Assembly: GCA_910588875.1 (NCBI GenBank)
Contig: CAJURT010000007.1
Coordinates: 1 to 64,000, forward strand
Origin: an uncultured Lachnospiraceae bacterium
GTDB lineage: Bacteria; Bacillota; Clostridia; Lachnospirales; Lachnospiraceae
DNA: 64,000 nucleotides
Direction of reading: 5' to 3'
Part shown: one piece after another, positions 13,864 through 22,233 of the stretch
Layout of the letters: every line of letters begins with the position of its first letter
Numbering within the stretch: the first letter of the stretch is position 1
The notes under the pieces: model-generated
Told to the model about the DNA's origin: nothing
Database searches by the model: none
The model's input: the letters and a program-made list of their open reading frames with translations, nothing else
Program-made: the position numbers and the translations under genes

Positions 13864-15732
13864 ATGAGAAAACTAGCCTTACCTGATGAAATTTTACTAA
13901 GTATCCAGCAGCCCGCCCGCTACATCGGCGGTGAGGTGAACATGTGTGTCAAGGACCCGAAAGATGTGGCCATCCGTTTTGCCATGTGCTTCCCGGACGT
14001 CTATGAGATCGGCATGTCCCATCTGGGGATGCAGATTTTATATGATATGTTTAACCGGCGGGACGATGTTTGGTGCGAGCGGGTATTTTCACCCTGGACA
14101 GATTTGGACAAAGTGATGAGGGAATGCCGCATTCCCCTGTTTGCCCTGGAATCCCAGGATCCGGTAAAAGAATTTGATTTTCTGGGAATTACAATCCAAT
14201 ATGAGATGTGTTACACAAACATCCTGCAGATCCTGGATCTGAGCGGGATTCCTTTCCACTCAGACGAACGGGGGGATCACGATCCGATTGTAATTGGCGG
14301 AGGGCCTTGTGCTTACAACCCAGAGCCGTTGGCGCCATTTTTTGATCTTTTTTATATTGGGGAGGGGGAGACCCAATATGACGCAATTTTTGATTTGTAC
14401 AAAGATATCCGCAGCAGAGGCGGGAGCCGAGAGGAGTTTTTGAAAGCAGCAGCAAAGCTTCCCGGCATTTATGTACCCTCTTTTTATGATGTGGCTTACC
14501 TGGAGGATGGAACCATTGCTTCCTTTGTGCCAAATCAGGATGGGATTCCGGGCAGGATCAAAAAGGAACTGGTGGTGGATCCGGATGATGCCCCTTATAT
14601 TGAGAATCCCATTGTTCCTTTTATTAAGGTAACCCAGGACAGGGTAGTACTGGAGATCCAAAGAGGGTGTATCCGCGGATGCCGTTTCTGCCAGGCAGGC
14701 AATATTTACCGCCCCCTGAGGGAACACAGCCTGGAATATTTAAAAAAGTATGCCTATCAGATGTTAAAAAGCACTGGACATGAGGAGATTTCCCTTAGTT
14801 CCTTGAGTTCAAGTGACTATAGCCAGTTGAAAGAGTTGGTAACCTTCCTGATGGAAGAGTTCCACGGAAAAGGGGTGAATATTTCCCTGCCATCGTTGCG
14901 GATCGATGCTTTTTCCCTGGATGTGATGAGCAAAGTACAGGATGTAAAAAAGAGCAGCCTGACATTTGCGCCGGAAGCAGGGACTCAGCGGCTGAGGGAT
15001 GTGATCAACAAAGGCCTGACTGAGGAGGCGATATTAAATGGGGCGGCAAAAGCCTTCCGGGGGGGATGGAACCGGGTAAAACTATATTTTATGCTCGGCC
15101 TCCCTACAGAAACAAAAGAGGATATGGAGGGAATCGCGTTACTGGCAGAAAAGGTGGCAGAGACCTTCTATGATGAGGTTCCAAAGGAAAAACGCAGTGG
15201 CAAGGTTCAGGTTGCTGCCAGTTCCTCCTTTTTTGTACCTAAGCCGTTTACTCCCTTCCAGTGGGCCAAGATGTGTACGCGGGAAGAGTTCCTGCAACGG
15301 GCTTACACAGTAAAAGACAAATTCAAAGAGATGAAAAACCGGAAAAGTCTTAAATATAGTTACCATGATGCAGATGTGACGATTTTGGAGGGAGTTCTTG
15401 CCCGGGGAGACAGGAAGATAGCAGCTGTGGTGGAAGAAGCATATCGGAAGGGCGCCCTTTACGATTCCTGGACGGAGCACTTTAAAAATGAGATCTGGAT
15501 GCAGGCTTTTGAAGCCTGCCAGGTTTCCATTGACTTTTATACCACGCGGGAACGGAAGCTGGATGAGACATTTCCCTGGGATTTCATTGATGCTGGTGTG
15601 GCAAAAGAATTTCTCAAAAGGGAATGGCAAAATGCTATTCGCGAAAGTGTGACCCCCAACTGCCGTCAACGCTGTTCCGGCTGCGGTGCACGTGATTTTG
15701 GAGGAGGTGTCTGCTTTGAAAATCAGAATTAA
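13864..15732 (+). CDS. B12-binding-type radical SAM protein (TIGR03960 family)
   Basis: A 622-residue radical SAM enzyme of the family usually found upstream of TIGR03936/RNase G in Clostridia. The N-terminal ~200 residues have a cobalamin-binding-like layout (FPDVYEIGMSHLGMQILYDM, GGPCAYNPEPLAPFFDLFYI). The [4Fe-4S] motif CIRGCRFC (CxxxCxxC) sits near residue 270 in a QRGCIRGCRFCQAGNIYRP context. The C-terminus has a cluster of cysteines (CRQRCSGCGARDFGGGVC). The precise reaction is not established; RNA modification is the usual suggestion because of its partners. Its last 17 bases overlap the next gene, so the two are translationally coupled. Confidence 0.92.
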   Translation: MRKLALPDEILLSIQQPARYIGGEVNMCVKDPKDVAIRFAMCFPDVYEIGMSHLGMQILYDMFNRRDDVWCERVFSPWTDLDKVMRECRIPLFALESQDPVKEFDFLGITIQYEMCYTNILQILDLSGIPFHSDERGDHDPIVIGGGPCAYNPEPLAPFFDLFYIGEGETQYDAIFDLYKDIRSRGGSREEFLKAAAKLPGIYVPSFYDVAYLEDGTIASFVPNQDGIPGRIKKELVVDPDDAPYIENPIVPFIKVTQDRVVLEIQRGCIRGCRFCQAGNIYRPLREHSLEYLKKYAYQMLKSTGHEEISLSSLSSSDYSQLKELVTFLMEEFHGKGVNISLPSLRIDAFSLDVMSKVQDVKKSSLTFAPEAGTQRLRDVINKGLTEEAILNGAAKAFRGGWNRVKLYFMLGLPTETKEDMEGIALLAEKVAETFYDEVPKEKRSGKVQVAASSSFFVPKPFTPFQWAKMCTREEFLQRAYTVKDKFKEMKNRKSLKYSYHDADVTILEGVLARGDRKIAAVVEEAYRKGALYDSWTEHFKNEIWMQAFEACQVSIDFYTTRERKLDETFPWDFIDAGVAKEFLKREWQNAIRESVTPNCRQRCSGCGARDFGGGVCFENQN

Positions 15733-16480
15733 ATTTGCCAAGGAAGGTGCCATGAAGTTTGTGGGGCATCTGGATATGATGCGTTATTTCCAGAAAGTAA
15801 TGCGCCGCGCCAACGTGGATATCCGATACAGTGAAGGATTCAGCCCACACCAGATCATGTCATTTGCTGCTCCTTTGGGAGTTGGGATTACCAGCCATGG
15901 GGAATATGTGGACATCGAGGTTTTATCTACCGGTTCCTCTGAAGAAATGTTGCAGAGAATCAATGCCGCCCTGACAGAAGGGGTGGAGGCGCTAAGCTAC
16001 AGGAGGCTGCCGGATTCGTCAGCTTCTGCCATGTCGATTGTTGCGGCGGCGGATTATACGATACGTTTTCGGGAAGGCCATGAACCTGCAGATTGGGACA
16101 GCTTTGCTTCTGGGTTCCGGAATTTTTTAAACCAGGAACAGATTATAGTGGTAAAGAAAACAAAAAAAGGGGAACGGGAGACAGATATCCGGCCATGGAT
16201 TTATCGGCTGGAAGCTGTTTGTGAAGATGAGAACAGCCTGGCAGAGGGTTATGGCGGTGGAAGTCCGGGGATAGATAAGAAGATCCATATGCGCGTGGCG
16301 GCAGGGAGTTCTGCCAATCTAAAGCCGGAATTGGTTATGCAGGCATATATGGAAAGCCGGGGGCAGGAACTGGGAGAATTTGCTCTTATGGTTCAGCGGG
16401 ATGAAGTTTATACTAACCTGGCGGAGGAAGGAGAACCTGAGTTTTGCCCTTTGGAACAGTTGGGAGAAGACATTGGTTAA
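15716..16480 (+). CDS. TIGR03936 / DUF2344 radical-SAM-associated protein
   Basis: About 254 residues. It begins LKIRIKFAKEGAMKFVGHLD and continues MMRYFQKVMRRANVDIRYSE, GFSPHQIMSFAAPLGVGITS, the hallmark of the DUF2344 family that accompanies or is fused to TIGR03960 enzymes. I place the start at TTG 15716 with GGAGG eight bases upstream, inside the end of the preceding gene. No catalytic motif is visible, so it is probably a partner subunit of the radical SAM protein. Its end overlaps the start of the RNase G gene, making a three-gene coupled unit. Confidence 0.88.
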   Translation: MKIRIKFAKEGAMKFVGHLDMMRYFQKVMRRANVDIRYSEGFSPHQIMSFAAPLGVGITSHGEYVDIEVLSTGSSEEMLQRINAALTEGVEALSYRRLPDSSASAMSIVAAADYTIRFREGHEPADWDSFASGFRNFLNQEQIIVVKKTKKGERETDIRPWIYRLEAVCEDENSLAEGYGGGSPGIDKKIHMRVAAGSSANLKPELVMQAYMESRGQELGEFALMVQRDEVYTNLAEEGEPEFCPLEQLGEDIG

Positions 16481-17702
16481 ACTGATTATTACCAGATGGA
16501 ACAACCGGGTTTTGACCGCATTATTTTCTGAGAAGGAAATCCTGGAACTGGGGCTGGAGGAAAAATCCTCTATCCTGGGAAATATTTATATAGGAAGGAT
16601 CAGCCGGATTGTGAAAAACCTCAATTCTGCCTTCGTGGATTTTGGAGAAGGGCAAACCGGGTATTATAGCCTGGAAGACAATCCGGTTTCTTTGCCAGCG
16701 CAGCAAAATAAAATGGCAGCAATCCCTTCCCGGGATTTGAGAGGCGGGGATGAGATCATTGTCCAGGTGGCAAAAGAAGCCATAAAAACAAAGGATCCTG
16801 TGCTGTCAGCCAATTTAAATTTCCCTGGTAAATTTGTGGTTTTGACAAGCGGAAAAAAGAGCATCAGCTTTTCTGCCAAGATACATGATAAAACCTGGAA
16901 GGATCAGCTTCGTCCACAGCTGGAGGAATTGCTGCAAGGCAGTTCCGGGATCATTGTGCGTACAAATGGTTACCGGCAGGAGGCAGAGATACTGACAGAG
17001 GCCAGAGATTTGCTGAAGAACTATGAAAATGTCCTGGATGCCGCAAACTACCGTACCTGTGGCAGTGTACTCTATCAGGCAGAGCCGGAATATTTGAATA
17101 GCTTAAAGAGCAGCCATGCAGGCAGCCTGGAGGAAATCCTGACAGACCAGGAAGACGTATATCAGATAATAAAAAATTATCTGGGGCGGTATCAGCCGGA
17201 AGATACAGGGAAGCTTCGTTTCTATCAGGATCCATTGCTTTCACTGGCCAGCCTTTATTCCCTAAAATCAATTATGGATCAGGCTTGCCAGAAGCGGGTA
17301 TGGCTGAAATCCGGTGGATACCTGGTCATTGAGCCTACAGAGGCTATGGTTGTGATTGATGTAAATACTGGTAAATATTCTGGAAAAAAAAATCAGGCTG
17401 ATACGATCCGTATGATTAATCTGGAAGCCGCCAGGGAAATTTGCCACCAGCTGCGCCTGCGCAATCTTTCCGGGATTATAATGATTGACTTTATAGATAT
17501 GAAGGAAGAAGCAGATAAGGCGCTTTTAATGGAACATTTGCGTTGTTATGCAGCCTTGGATCCGGTAAAAACGACGGTTGTGGATATCACGCAACTCAAC
17601 CTGGTGGAATTGACAAGAAAAAAAGGGAAAAAACCGTTGTGGGAACAATTGTCTTTGGCAAGGGAAGACAAAACAGAAGTTTCTGCCCAAAAGAACTCTT
17701 GA
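16473..17702 (+). CDS. rng: Ribonuclease G/E family endoribonuclease
   Basis: A 409-residue RNase E/G catalytic core. An S1-type RNA-binding domain (NIYIGRISRIVKNLNSAFVD then FGEGQTGYY) is near residues 30-65. The DNase I-like catalytic region has VVIDVNTGKYSGKKN and IIMIDFIDM, carrying the two conserved metal-binding aspartates. The protein ends shortly after LVELTRKKGKKPLWEQL and has no CPxCxG zinc-link cysteines, which in RNase E hold the dimer of dimers. The start TTG 16473 overlaps the previous gene and has GGGAGAAG upstream. It cuts single-stranded, AU-rich RNA in mRNA decay or rRNA maturation, and sits just ahead of the L21 operon as in many Clostridia. Confidence 0.9.
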   Translation: MVKLIITRWNNRVLTALFSEKEILELGLEEKSSILGNIYIGRISRIVKNLNSAFVDFGEGQTGYYSLEDNPVSLPAQQNKMAAIPSRDLRGGDEIIVQVAKEAIKTKDPVLSANLNFPGKFVVLTSGKKSISFSAKIHDKTWKDQLRPQLEELLQGSSGIIVRTNGYRQEAEILTEARDLLKNYENVLDAANYRTCGSVLYQAEPEYLNSLKSSHAGSLEEILTDQEDVYQIIKNYLGRYQPEDTGKLRFYQDPLLSLASLYSLKSIMDQACQKRVWLKSGGYLVIEPTEAMVVIDVNTGKYSGKKNQADTIRMINLEAAREICHQLRLRNLSGIIMIDFIDMKEEADKALLMEHLRCYAALDPVKTTVVDITQLNLVELTRKKGKKPLWEQLSLAREDKTEVSAQKNS

Positions 17703-17748
17703 GATTTCGGTCTTGAGATTTTTAGCTGATTTTTAAGTGAATTTTTGG

Positions 17749-17777
17749 TTGACATTCCTTTTTTACCATGCTATGAT
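17749..17777 (+). promoter_or_regulatory. Strong sigA promoter of the rplU operon
   Basis: Consensus TTGACA at 17749-17754, 17-base spacer, TATGAT at 17772-17777. It lies in the 168-base gap after the RNase G gene and gives a leader of about 85 bases before rplU. Confidence 0.85.
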
Positions 17778-17783
17778 ATCTAA

Positions 17784-17868
17784 GTATGCCGCACAGCGAG
17801 GTCAAAAGTACTGGGCAGATAATTGCTTCAGGCACCGTAGCTGGCGAGTAATGATAATAGGAGGTGCC
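17784..17868 (+). ncRNA. Putative L21 mRNA leader with SD-sequestering hairpin
   Basis: The transcribed leader of rplU contains GGCACC at 17831-17836, complementary to GGTGCC at 17863-17868, which includes part of the rplU Shine-Dalgarno sequence (AGGAGGTGCC). Pairing would close a stem that hides the ribosome binding site. An L21 leader element is known in Firmicutes and is thought to mediate feedback by L21. Membership of that family is inferred from position and structure only. Confidence 0.5.
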
Positions 17869-17870
17869 GT

Positions 17871-18179
17871 ATGTACGCGATTATTGCAACAGGTGGCAAG
17901 CAGTACAAGGTAGCGGAAGGCGATATCATTAAGGTAGAAAAACTTGGTGTGGACGCCGGTGAGACTGTTACGTTCGACCAGGTTCTGGCCGTCAGCAACG
18001 GAGATTTATCGATTGGATGCCCGACAGTAGCAGGGGCAACTGTTTCCGGAACCGTTGTCAAGGAAGGCAAGGCGAAGAAGGTTATTGTGTACAAGTATAA
18101 GAGGAAAACTGGCTATCACAAGAAGAATGGCCACAGACAGCTTTATACTGAGATCAAGATTGACAAGATCAATGCATAA
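17871..18179 (+). CDS. rplU: Large-subunit ribosomal protein bL21
   Basis: A 102-residue bL21. It starts MYAIIATGGKQYKVAEGDII and ends with the typical YKRKTGYHKKNGHRQLYTEI, which binds 23S rRNA. AGGAGG stands six bases before the ATG and is part of the leader hairpin described at 17831-17868. It heads the conserved rplU-prp-rpmA operon with a consensus promoter. Confidence 0.98.
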   Translation: MYAIIATGGKQYKVAEGDIIKVEKLGVDAGETVTFDQVLAVSNGDLSIGCPTVAGATVSGTVVKEGKAKKVIVYKYKRKTGYHKKNGHRQLYTEIKIDKINA

Positions 18180-18181
18180 CT

Positions 18182-18520
18182 ATGATTGACGTAACTGTGT
18201 TGGTTGATTCGGAGAACTGTTATTGCGGGATTCTGATGTCAGGGCATGCAGGGCATGCGGATGATTATCAGGAGGGGCAGGAGTTGGTATGTTCCGCCGT
18301 ATCAGCCCTCACCTTAAATATGGCAAACAGCGTGGAACATTTTACGGATGCTGTTTTTGAGGCTGAGGCAGAAGAGGAGAGCGGTACATTTCATTTCCGG
18401 TTTACCGGGAAAGCAGATGCCGGAGCGACGCTTCTTATGAATTCTCTGATATTCGGTCTGACGGATATTGAGGAGGAATATGGAGAACCATATATCAAAA
18501 TTCGCTATAAGGAGGTGTAA
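18182..18520 (+). CDS. prp: Ribosomal-processing cysteine protease Prp
   Basis: A 112-residue protease that removes the N-terminal extension of L27 in Firmicutes. The catalytic pair is visible: His in MSGHAGHADDYQEGQ and Cys in ELVCSAVSALTLNMANSVEH. It starts two bases after the rplU stop with no ribosome binding site of its own, implying translational coupling. It sits directly before rpmA, whose product carries the matching cleavage site. Confidence 0.95.
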   Translation: MIDVTVLVDSENCYCGILMSGHAGHADDYQEGQELVCSAVSALTLNMANSVEHFTDAVFEAEAEEESGTFHFRFTGKADAGATLLMNSLIFGLTDIEEEYGEPYIKIRYKEV

Positions 18521-18523
18521 GCA

Positions 18524-18814
18524 ATGTTTAAGATGAACCTTCAGTTATTTGCTCATAAAAAAGGTGTAGGTTCCACGAAGAACGGCAGGGATTCCGAGGC
18601 TAAGAGGCTGGGAGCGAAAAGGGCGGACGGGCAGTTTGTCCTGGCAGGGAATATTCTTTACCGGCAGCGTGGTACGAAGATCCATCCAGGCCTGAATGTG
18701 GGCCGTGGTGGTGATGACACTCTGTTTGCGAAGGCAGACGGTATCGTGAGATTTGAGAGGAAAGGCAGAGACAAAAAGCAGGTTTCTGTATATCCGAAAA
18801 CCATCAACGAATAA
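18524..18814 (+). CDS. rpmA: Large-subunit ribosomal protein bL27, precursor form
   Basis: A 96-residue bL27. The N-terminus MFKMNLQLFAHKKGVGST contains the Firmicute leader peptide: Prp cuts after LQLF to expose AHKKG, which reaches the peptidyl-transferase centre. The body (GRDSEAKRLGAKRADGQFVL, RQRGTKIHPGLNVGRGGDDT) is standard. AGGAGGTG stands upstream of the ATG at 18524. A terminator follows 24 bases after the stop. Confidence 0.98.
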   Translation: MFKMNLQLFAHKKGVGSTKNGRDSEAKRLGAKRADGQFVLAGNILYRQRGTKIHPGLNVGRGGDDTLFAKADGIVRFERKGRDKKQVSVYPKTINE

Positions 18815-18838
18815 TGTGAGATTCTGATTTTACTGACG

Positions 18839-18873
18839 GGCTTCATACTGATACCAGGTATGGAGCCTTTTTT
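18839..18873 (+). terminator. Intrinsic terminator between rpmA and obg
   Basis: GGCTTCATAC (18839-18848) pairs with GTATGGAGCC (18858-18867, one G-T wobble) and is followed by six Ts. It should end most ribosomal-operon transcripts before obg, leaving obg on partial readthrough or its own promoter. Confidence 0.8.
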
Positions 18874-18913
18874 ACCATGCGGGATCATGCCGCTGAAAGG
18901 ACAGGTGAAACAA

Positions 18914-20197
18914 ATGTTTGCAGACAGGGCAAAGATATTTATTAAATCCGGCAAGGGAGGCGATGGCCATGTCAGCTTCCGCCGGGAACTGTATGTACCT
19001 GCAGGAGGTCCGGACGGCGGCGATGGAGGCCGGGGCGGAGATGTTGTTTTTGAGGTGGATCCCGGGCTGAATACATTGACAGATTTCCGCCATGTGAGGA
19101 AATATGTGGCACGGGATGGCGCTCCCGGCAGCAAAAGGCGGTGCCATGGTGCCAATGCAGAAGACTTGATTGTAAAAGTGCCGGAGGGCACGGTGATTAA
19201 AGATTTTGAGACGGGAAAAGTGATTTCAGACATGTCAGGCGGGAATCTGCGGGAAGTGATCTTAAAGGGCGGCAAAGGAGGGCTTGGCAATATGAACTTT
19301 GCCACCTCCACCATGCAGGCCCCCAAATATGCGCAGCCCGGGCAGCCTGGGCATGAAATGTGGGTTCAGCTGGAATTGAAGGTGATTGCTGATGTAGGTT
19401 TGGTTGGGTTTCCTAATGTGGGGAAATCGACATTGCTCTCCCGGGTGTCAAATGCCCGGCCCAAAATAGCAAACTACCATTTTACCACTCTTGATCCTCA
19501 TCTTGGAGTTGTTGATCTGGATGGGGGTGCAGGGTTTGTTATGGCTGATATCCCTGGGCTGATTGAGGGGGCTTCCGAGGGAGTGGGATTAGGCCATGAT
19601 TTTTTACGCCACATTGAACGGACACGGGTGCTGATCCACGTAGTGGATGCGGCGGGATCCGAGGGACGGGATCCTGTGGCAGATATCAGTACTATCCACA
19701 GGGAACTGGAAAAGTATAATCCAGAGTTATTAAAGCGTCCTATGGTGATTGCCGCTAATAAGATAGACGCTGTTTACCCCGGGGACGGAGACCCGGTGGA
19801 AGCCCTCCGCAAAGAATTTGAACCACAGGGCATCCCGGTTTATCCAATCTCTGCTGTCAGTGGGCAGGGGGTGAAGGCACTGTTATATGCTGTCTATGAA
19901 TTATTAAAGACAGTAAATCAGAAACCTGTAATTTTTGAAAAAGAATTTGAGATTGAATATGCAGGAACCCATAACCTGCCCTATACCGTTAATAAGAATG
20001 AAGAGGGAGAATTTGTGGTAGAAGGTCCCCGCATTGAGAAAATGCTGGGCTATACCAATTTGGAGTCAGAAAAGGGATTTCAATTTTTCCAGAATTTTCT
20101 GAAGGAAAATGGCATCCTGGAAGACCTGGAAAAGGCAGGTATACAGGAGGGGGACACCGTCCGGATGTATGGGCTGGTATTTGACTATTACAAATAA
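18914..20197 (+). CDS. obg: GTPase Obg (ribosome assembly / stress)
   Basis: A 427-residue Obg GTPase acting in large-subunit assembly and (p)ppGpp-linked growth control. The glycine-rich Obg fold opens with DRAKIFIKSGKGGDGHVSF; the G domain carries GFPNVGKST (G1), DIPGLIEGASEGVGLG (G3) and NKID (G4). A C-terminal OCT domain follows (about 340-427). I place the start at ATG 18914, after the terminator; the open frame begins earlier but would include terminator sequence. Its neighbours are rpmA before and yhbY after, the usual Firmicute order. Confidence 0.97.
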   Translation: MFADRAKIFIKSGKGGDGHVSFRRELYVPAGGPDGGDGGRGGDVVFEVDPGLNTLTDFRHVRKYVARDGAPGSKRRCHGANAEDLIVKVPEGTVIKDFETGKVISDMSGGNLREVILKGGKGGLGNMNFATSTMQAPKYAQPGQPGHEMWVQLELKVIADVGLVGFPNVGKSTLLSRVSNARPKIANYHFTTLDPHLGVVDLDGGAGFVMADIPGLIEGASEGVGLGHDFLRHIERTRVLIHVVDAAGSEGRDPVADISTIHRELEKYNPELLKRPMVIAANKIDAVYPGDGDPVEALRKEFEPQGIPVYPISAVSGQGVKALLYAVYELLKTVNQKPVIFEKEFEIEYAGTHNLPYTVNKNEEGEFVVEGPRIEKMLGYTNLESEKGFQFFQNFLKENGILEDLEKAGIQEGDTVRMYGLVFDYYK

Positions 20198-20209
20198 GAG
20201 GAGGAGAAC

Positions 20210-20509
20210 ATGACAAGCAAGCAGAGGGCGTATTTAAAGGGAATTGCTATGACTACCGAGCCGATTCTGCAGATTGGGAAATCAAGTCTGACACCAGAAT
20301 TTATTACTGCTGTGGATGAGGCGCTGGAAGCGCGTGAACTGGTTAAAATCAACGTGTTGAAAAATTGCCTTGATGACAGCAGATTAATGGCAGGGACGAT
20401 AGCAGAACGTACCCGGTCTGAAGTTGTTCAGGTGATTGGCAAGAAGATTGTACTGTACAGACAGGCAAGAGAAGAAAAAAAACGCAAAATCCTACTGCCT
20501 GCCAAGTAG
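20210..20509 (+). CDS. yhbY: YhbY/CRM-domain RNA-binding protein
   Basis: A 99-residue single CRM-domain protein: LTSKQRAYLKGIAM-type start (TSKQRAYLKGIAMTTEPILQ), IGKSSLTPEFITAVDEALEA, RELVKINVLKNCLDDS and a C-terminal GKKIVLYRQ. Bacterial YhbY associates with pre-50S particles. GAGGAGG lies upstream of the ATG. It is 12 bases from obg, consistent with a shared ribosome-assembly operon. Confidence 0.95.
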   Translation: MTSKQRAYLKGIAMTTEPILQIGKSSLTPEFITAVDEALEARELVKINVLKNCLDDSRLMAGTIAERTRSEVVQVIGKKIVLYRQAREEKKRKILLPAK

Positions 20510-20532
20510 GCTAATGGGAGGTATGAAAAATC

Positions 20533-21150
20533 ATGGCTGAGATTGGAATTATGGGAGGGACTTTTGACCCGGTCCATAACGGCCATCTGATGCTGGGCAG
20601 GCAGGCGTATCGGGAATATGGGCTGGATGAGGTATGGTTTATGCCTTCCGGAATTCCGCCTCACAAAAAAGACCATGTGGTGACGGCAGTAAAAGACCGG
20701 CTGGCGATGGTTCGTTTAGCGATTGAAGGGTATCCTTATTTCATTTGTTCAGATTTTGAAATCCGGCGGAAGGGGAATACTTATACGGCAGAGACTTTGA
20801 AGCTGCTCCGCAGAGAGTATCCCCAACATAAGTTTTATTTTATTATTGGTGCAGATTCCCTCTATCAGCTGGAGAGTTGGTACCATCCCCGTGAAGTTAT
20901 GGAACAGGCCATTTTGCTTGTGGCTGGCAGGGAATATGAACAGGCCCATTGCCCGATAGAAGAGCAGATTGCCCGTTTTCAGGATCGTTATGGTGCAGAT
21001 ATCCGCCTTCTCCATTGTGAAGAAGTGGATATATCTTCAGGGGAACTCCGTGAGATGGCCGCCAAAGGGAAAAAGCTGCATCAATATGTCCCGAAATGTG
21101 TGGAAAGTTATATTGAGGAACACAGGCTTTACCAAAAAAGGAAAGGATAA
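20533..21150 (+). CDS. nadD: Nicotinate-nucleotide adenylyltransferase
   Basis: A 205-residue NadD that makes deamido-NAD from NaMN and ATP. The nucleotidyl-transferase motif GGTFDPVHNGHL is near residue 8, followed by PSGIPPHKK, FYFIIGADSLYQLESWY and the C-terminal ISSGELREMAAKGK (the ISSTxIR-type motif, with SG-E in place of T-I). GGGAGG precedes the ATG. It is part of the yhbY-nadD-yqeK-rsfS string. Confidence 0.96.
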   Translation: MAEIGIMGGTFDPVHNGHLMLGRQAYREYGLDEVWFMPSGIPPHKKDHVVTAVKDRLAMVRLAIEGYPYFICSDFEIRRKGNTYTAETLKLLRREYPQHKFYFIIGADSLYQLESWYHPREVMEQAILLVAGREYEQAHCPIEEQIARFQDRYGADIRLLHCEEVDISSGELREMAAKGKKLHQYVPKCVESYIEEHRLYQKRKG

Positions 21151-21162
21151 TCAGGCATAAAA

Positions 21163-21759
21163 ATGATTGCAGCAAATGAACAGATTTTCACCTACCGGAA
21201 ACAATTGAAGTCAAAGCTGGATCCCATGCGTTATGAGCATTCTTTGAGTGTATCTTTCACCTGTGTGGCATTAGCTATGCGTTACGGATATGATATCCAT
21301 CGGGCTGAATTGGCAGGGCTTCTCCATGATTGTGCGAAACGGTATGGTGATAATGAATTGATGGTAAAATGCCAAAAACATGGGATTAAGCTGACGGAAG
21401 GGGAAAAAAAGGCACCGGCAGTTATCCATGCCACATACGGTGCATGGATGGCTGAGCATAAGTTTGGCATCCAGGATGAGGAAATTCTTTCTGCCATCCG
21501 GTGCCATACGACAGGGAAACCTGAGATGAGTATATTGGACAAGATCCTTTATATTGCGGATTATATTGAGCCGCGCAGAAATAAAGCATCCAATCTGGAT
21601 CAGATTCGTTATCTGGCTTTTCAGGATTTAGATCAAACCATGTATGAGATTCTGGACGGGACTCTGGCGTATTTAAAAAAGAAGGATGTGGGTATTGACC
21701 CAATGACCCAATGTGCATATGAATATTTTAAGGGTTCCCTTCAGCCACTTAAGCAATGA
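21163..21759 (+). CDS. yqeK: YqeK-type HD-domain hydrolase (Ap4A hydrolase)
   Basis: A 198-residue HD-domain protein with MRYEHSLSVSFTCVALAMRY (first metal His), ELAGLLHDCAKRY (HD motif), VIHATYGAWMA and AIRCHTTGKPEMSILDKILY followed by IADYIEPRR. YqeK enzymes cleave diadenosine tetraphosphate symmetrically and lie next to nadD across Firmicutes. The ribosome binding site is poor (AGGATAATCAGG), so coupling to nadD is likely. Confidence 0.94.
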   Translation: MIAANEQIFTYRKQLKSKLDPMRYEHSLSVSFTCVALAMRYGYDIHRAELAGLLHDCAKRYGDNELMVKCQKHGIKLTEGEKKAPAVIHATYGAWMAEHKFGIQDEEILSAIRCHTTGKPEMSILDKILYIADYIEPRRNKASNLDQIRYLAFQDLDQTMYEILDGTLAYLKKKDVGIDPMTQCAYEYFKGSLQPLKQ

Positions 21760-21778
21760 TAAGAGAGGAGAGTAGTGA

Positions 21779-22132
21779 ATGGAACGGGAAAAAGAAATGG
21801 TCAGGCTGGCAATTCAGGCACTGGAAGATAAAAAGGGAGAAGATATCCGGATTATAGATATCCGGGAAGTCTCTGTCCTGGCGGACTATTTTATTATTGC
21901 CAGCGGTTCCAATGCCAACCAGGTTCAGGCAATGACAGATAATGTAGAAGAAGTTTTAGGAAAGGCAGGGTATGAACCAAAACAAATTGAGGGCTACCGG
22001 AGCGCAAACTGGATTCTGATGGACTATGGAGATATCATTGTCCATGTATTCTGCCGGGAGGATCGGCTATTCTATGATCTGGAGAGGATTTGGAGAGATG
22101 GGAGAATCGTTGGAACCGAGGAATTTCAATGA
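21779..22132 (+). CDS. rsfS: Ribosomal silencing factor RsfS
   Basis: A 117-residue RsfS/YbeB/Iojap protein that binds uL14 and blocks 30S-50S joining during starvation. Typical stretches: LEDKKGEDIRIIDIREVSVL, ADYFIIASGSNANQVQAMTD, GYRSANWILMDYGDIIVHVF. Last gene of the rightward nadD-yqeK-rsfS unit. In many relatives an LCP gene lies between yqeK and rsfS; here it is 4 kb downstream. Confidence 0.96.
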   Translation: MEREKEMVRLAIQALEDKKGEDIRIIDIREVSVLADYFIIASGSNANQVQAMTDNVEEVLGKAGYEPKQIEGYRSANWILMDYGDIIVHVFCREDRLFYDLERIWRDGRIVGTEEFQ

Positions 22133-22168
22133 GAAACCTTTTTAAGCGTTATTTGGCTATAAGCCTGC

Positions 22169-22224
22169 TTGTAAATCTCCGCAGGTAAACATAATTATTT
22201 TATGTCTACTTGCGGGGTTTACAA
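22169..22224. repeat. Long imperfect inverted repeat between rsfS and glmS
   Basis: TTGTAAATCTCCGCAGGTAAACATAA on the left is nearly complementary to the segment ending in TTGCGGGGTTTACAA on the right, around an AT loop. The convergent genes suggest a bidirectional terminator, but no T-run follows on either strand. Confidence 0.5.
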
Positions 22225-22233
22225 TAGATTTAC

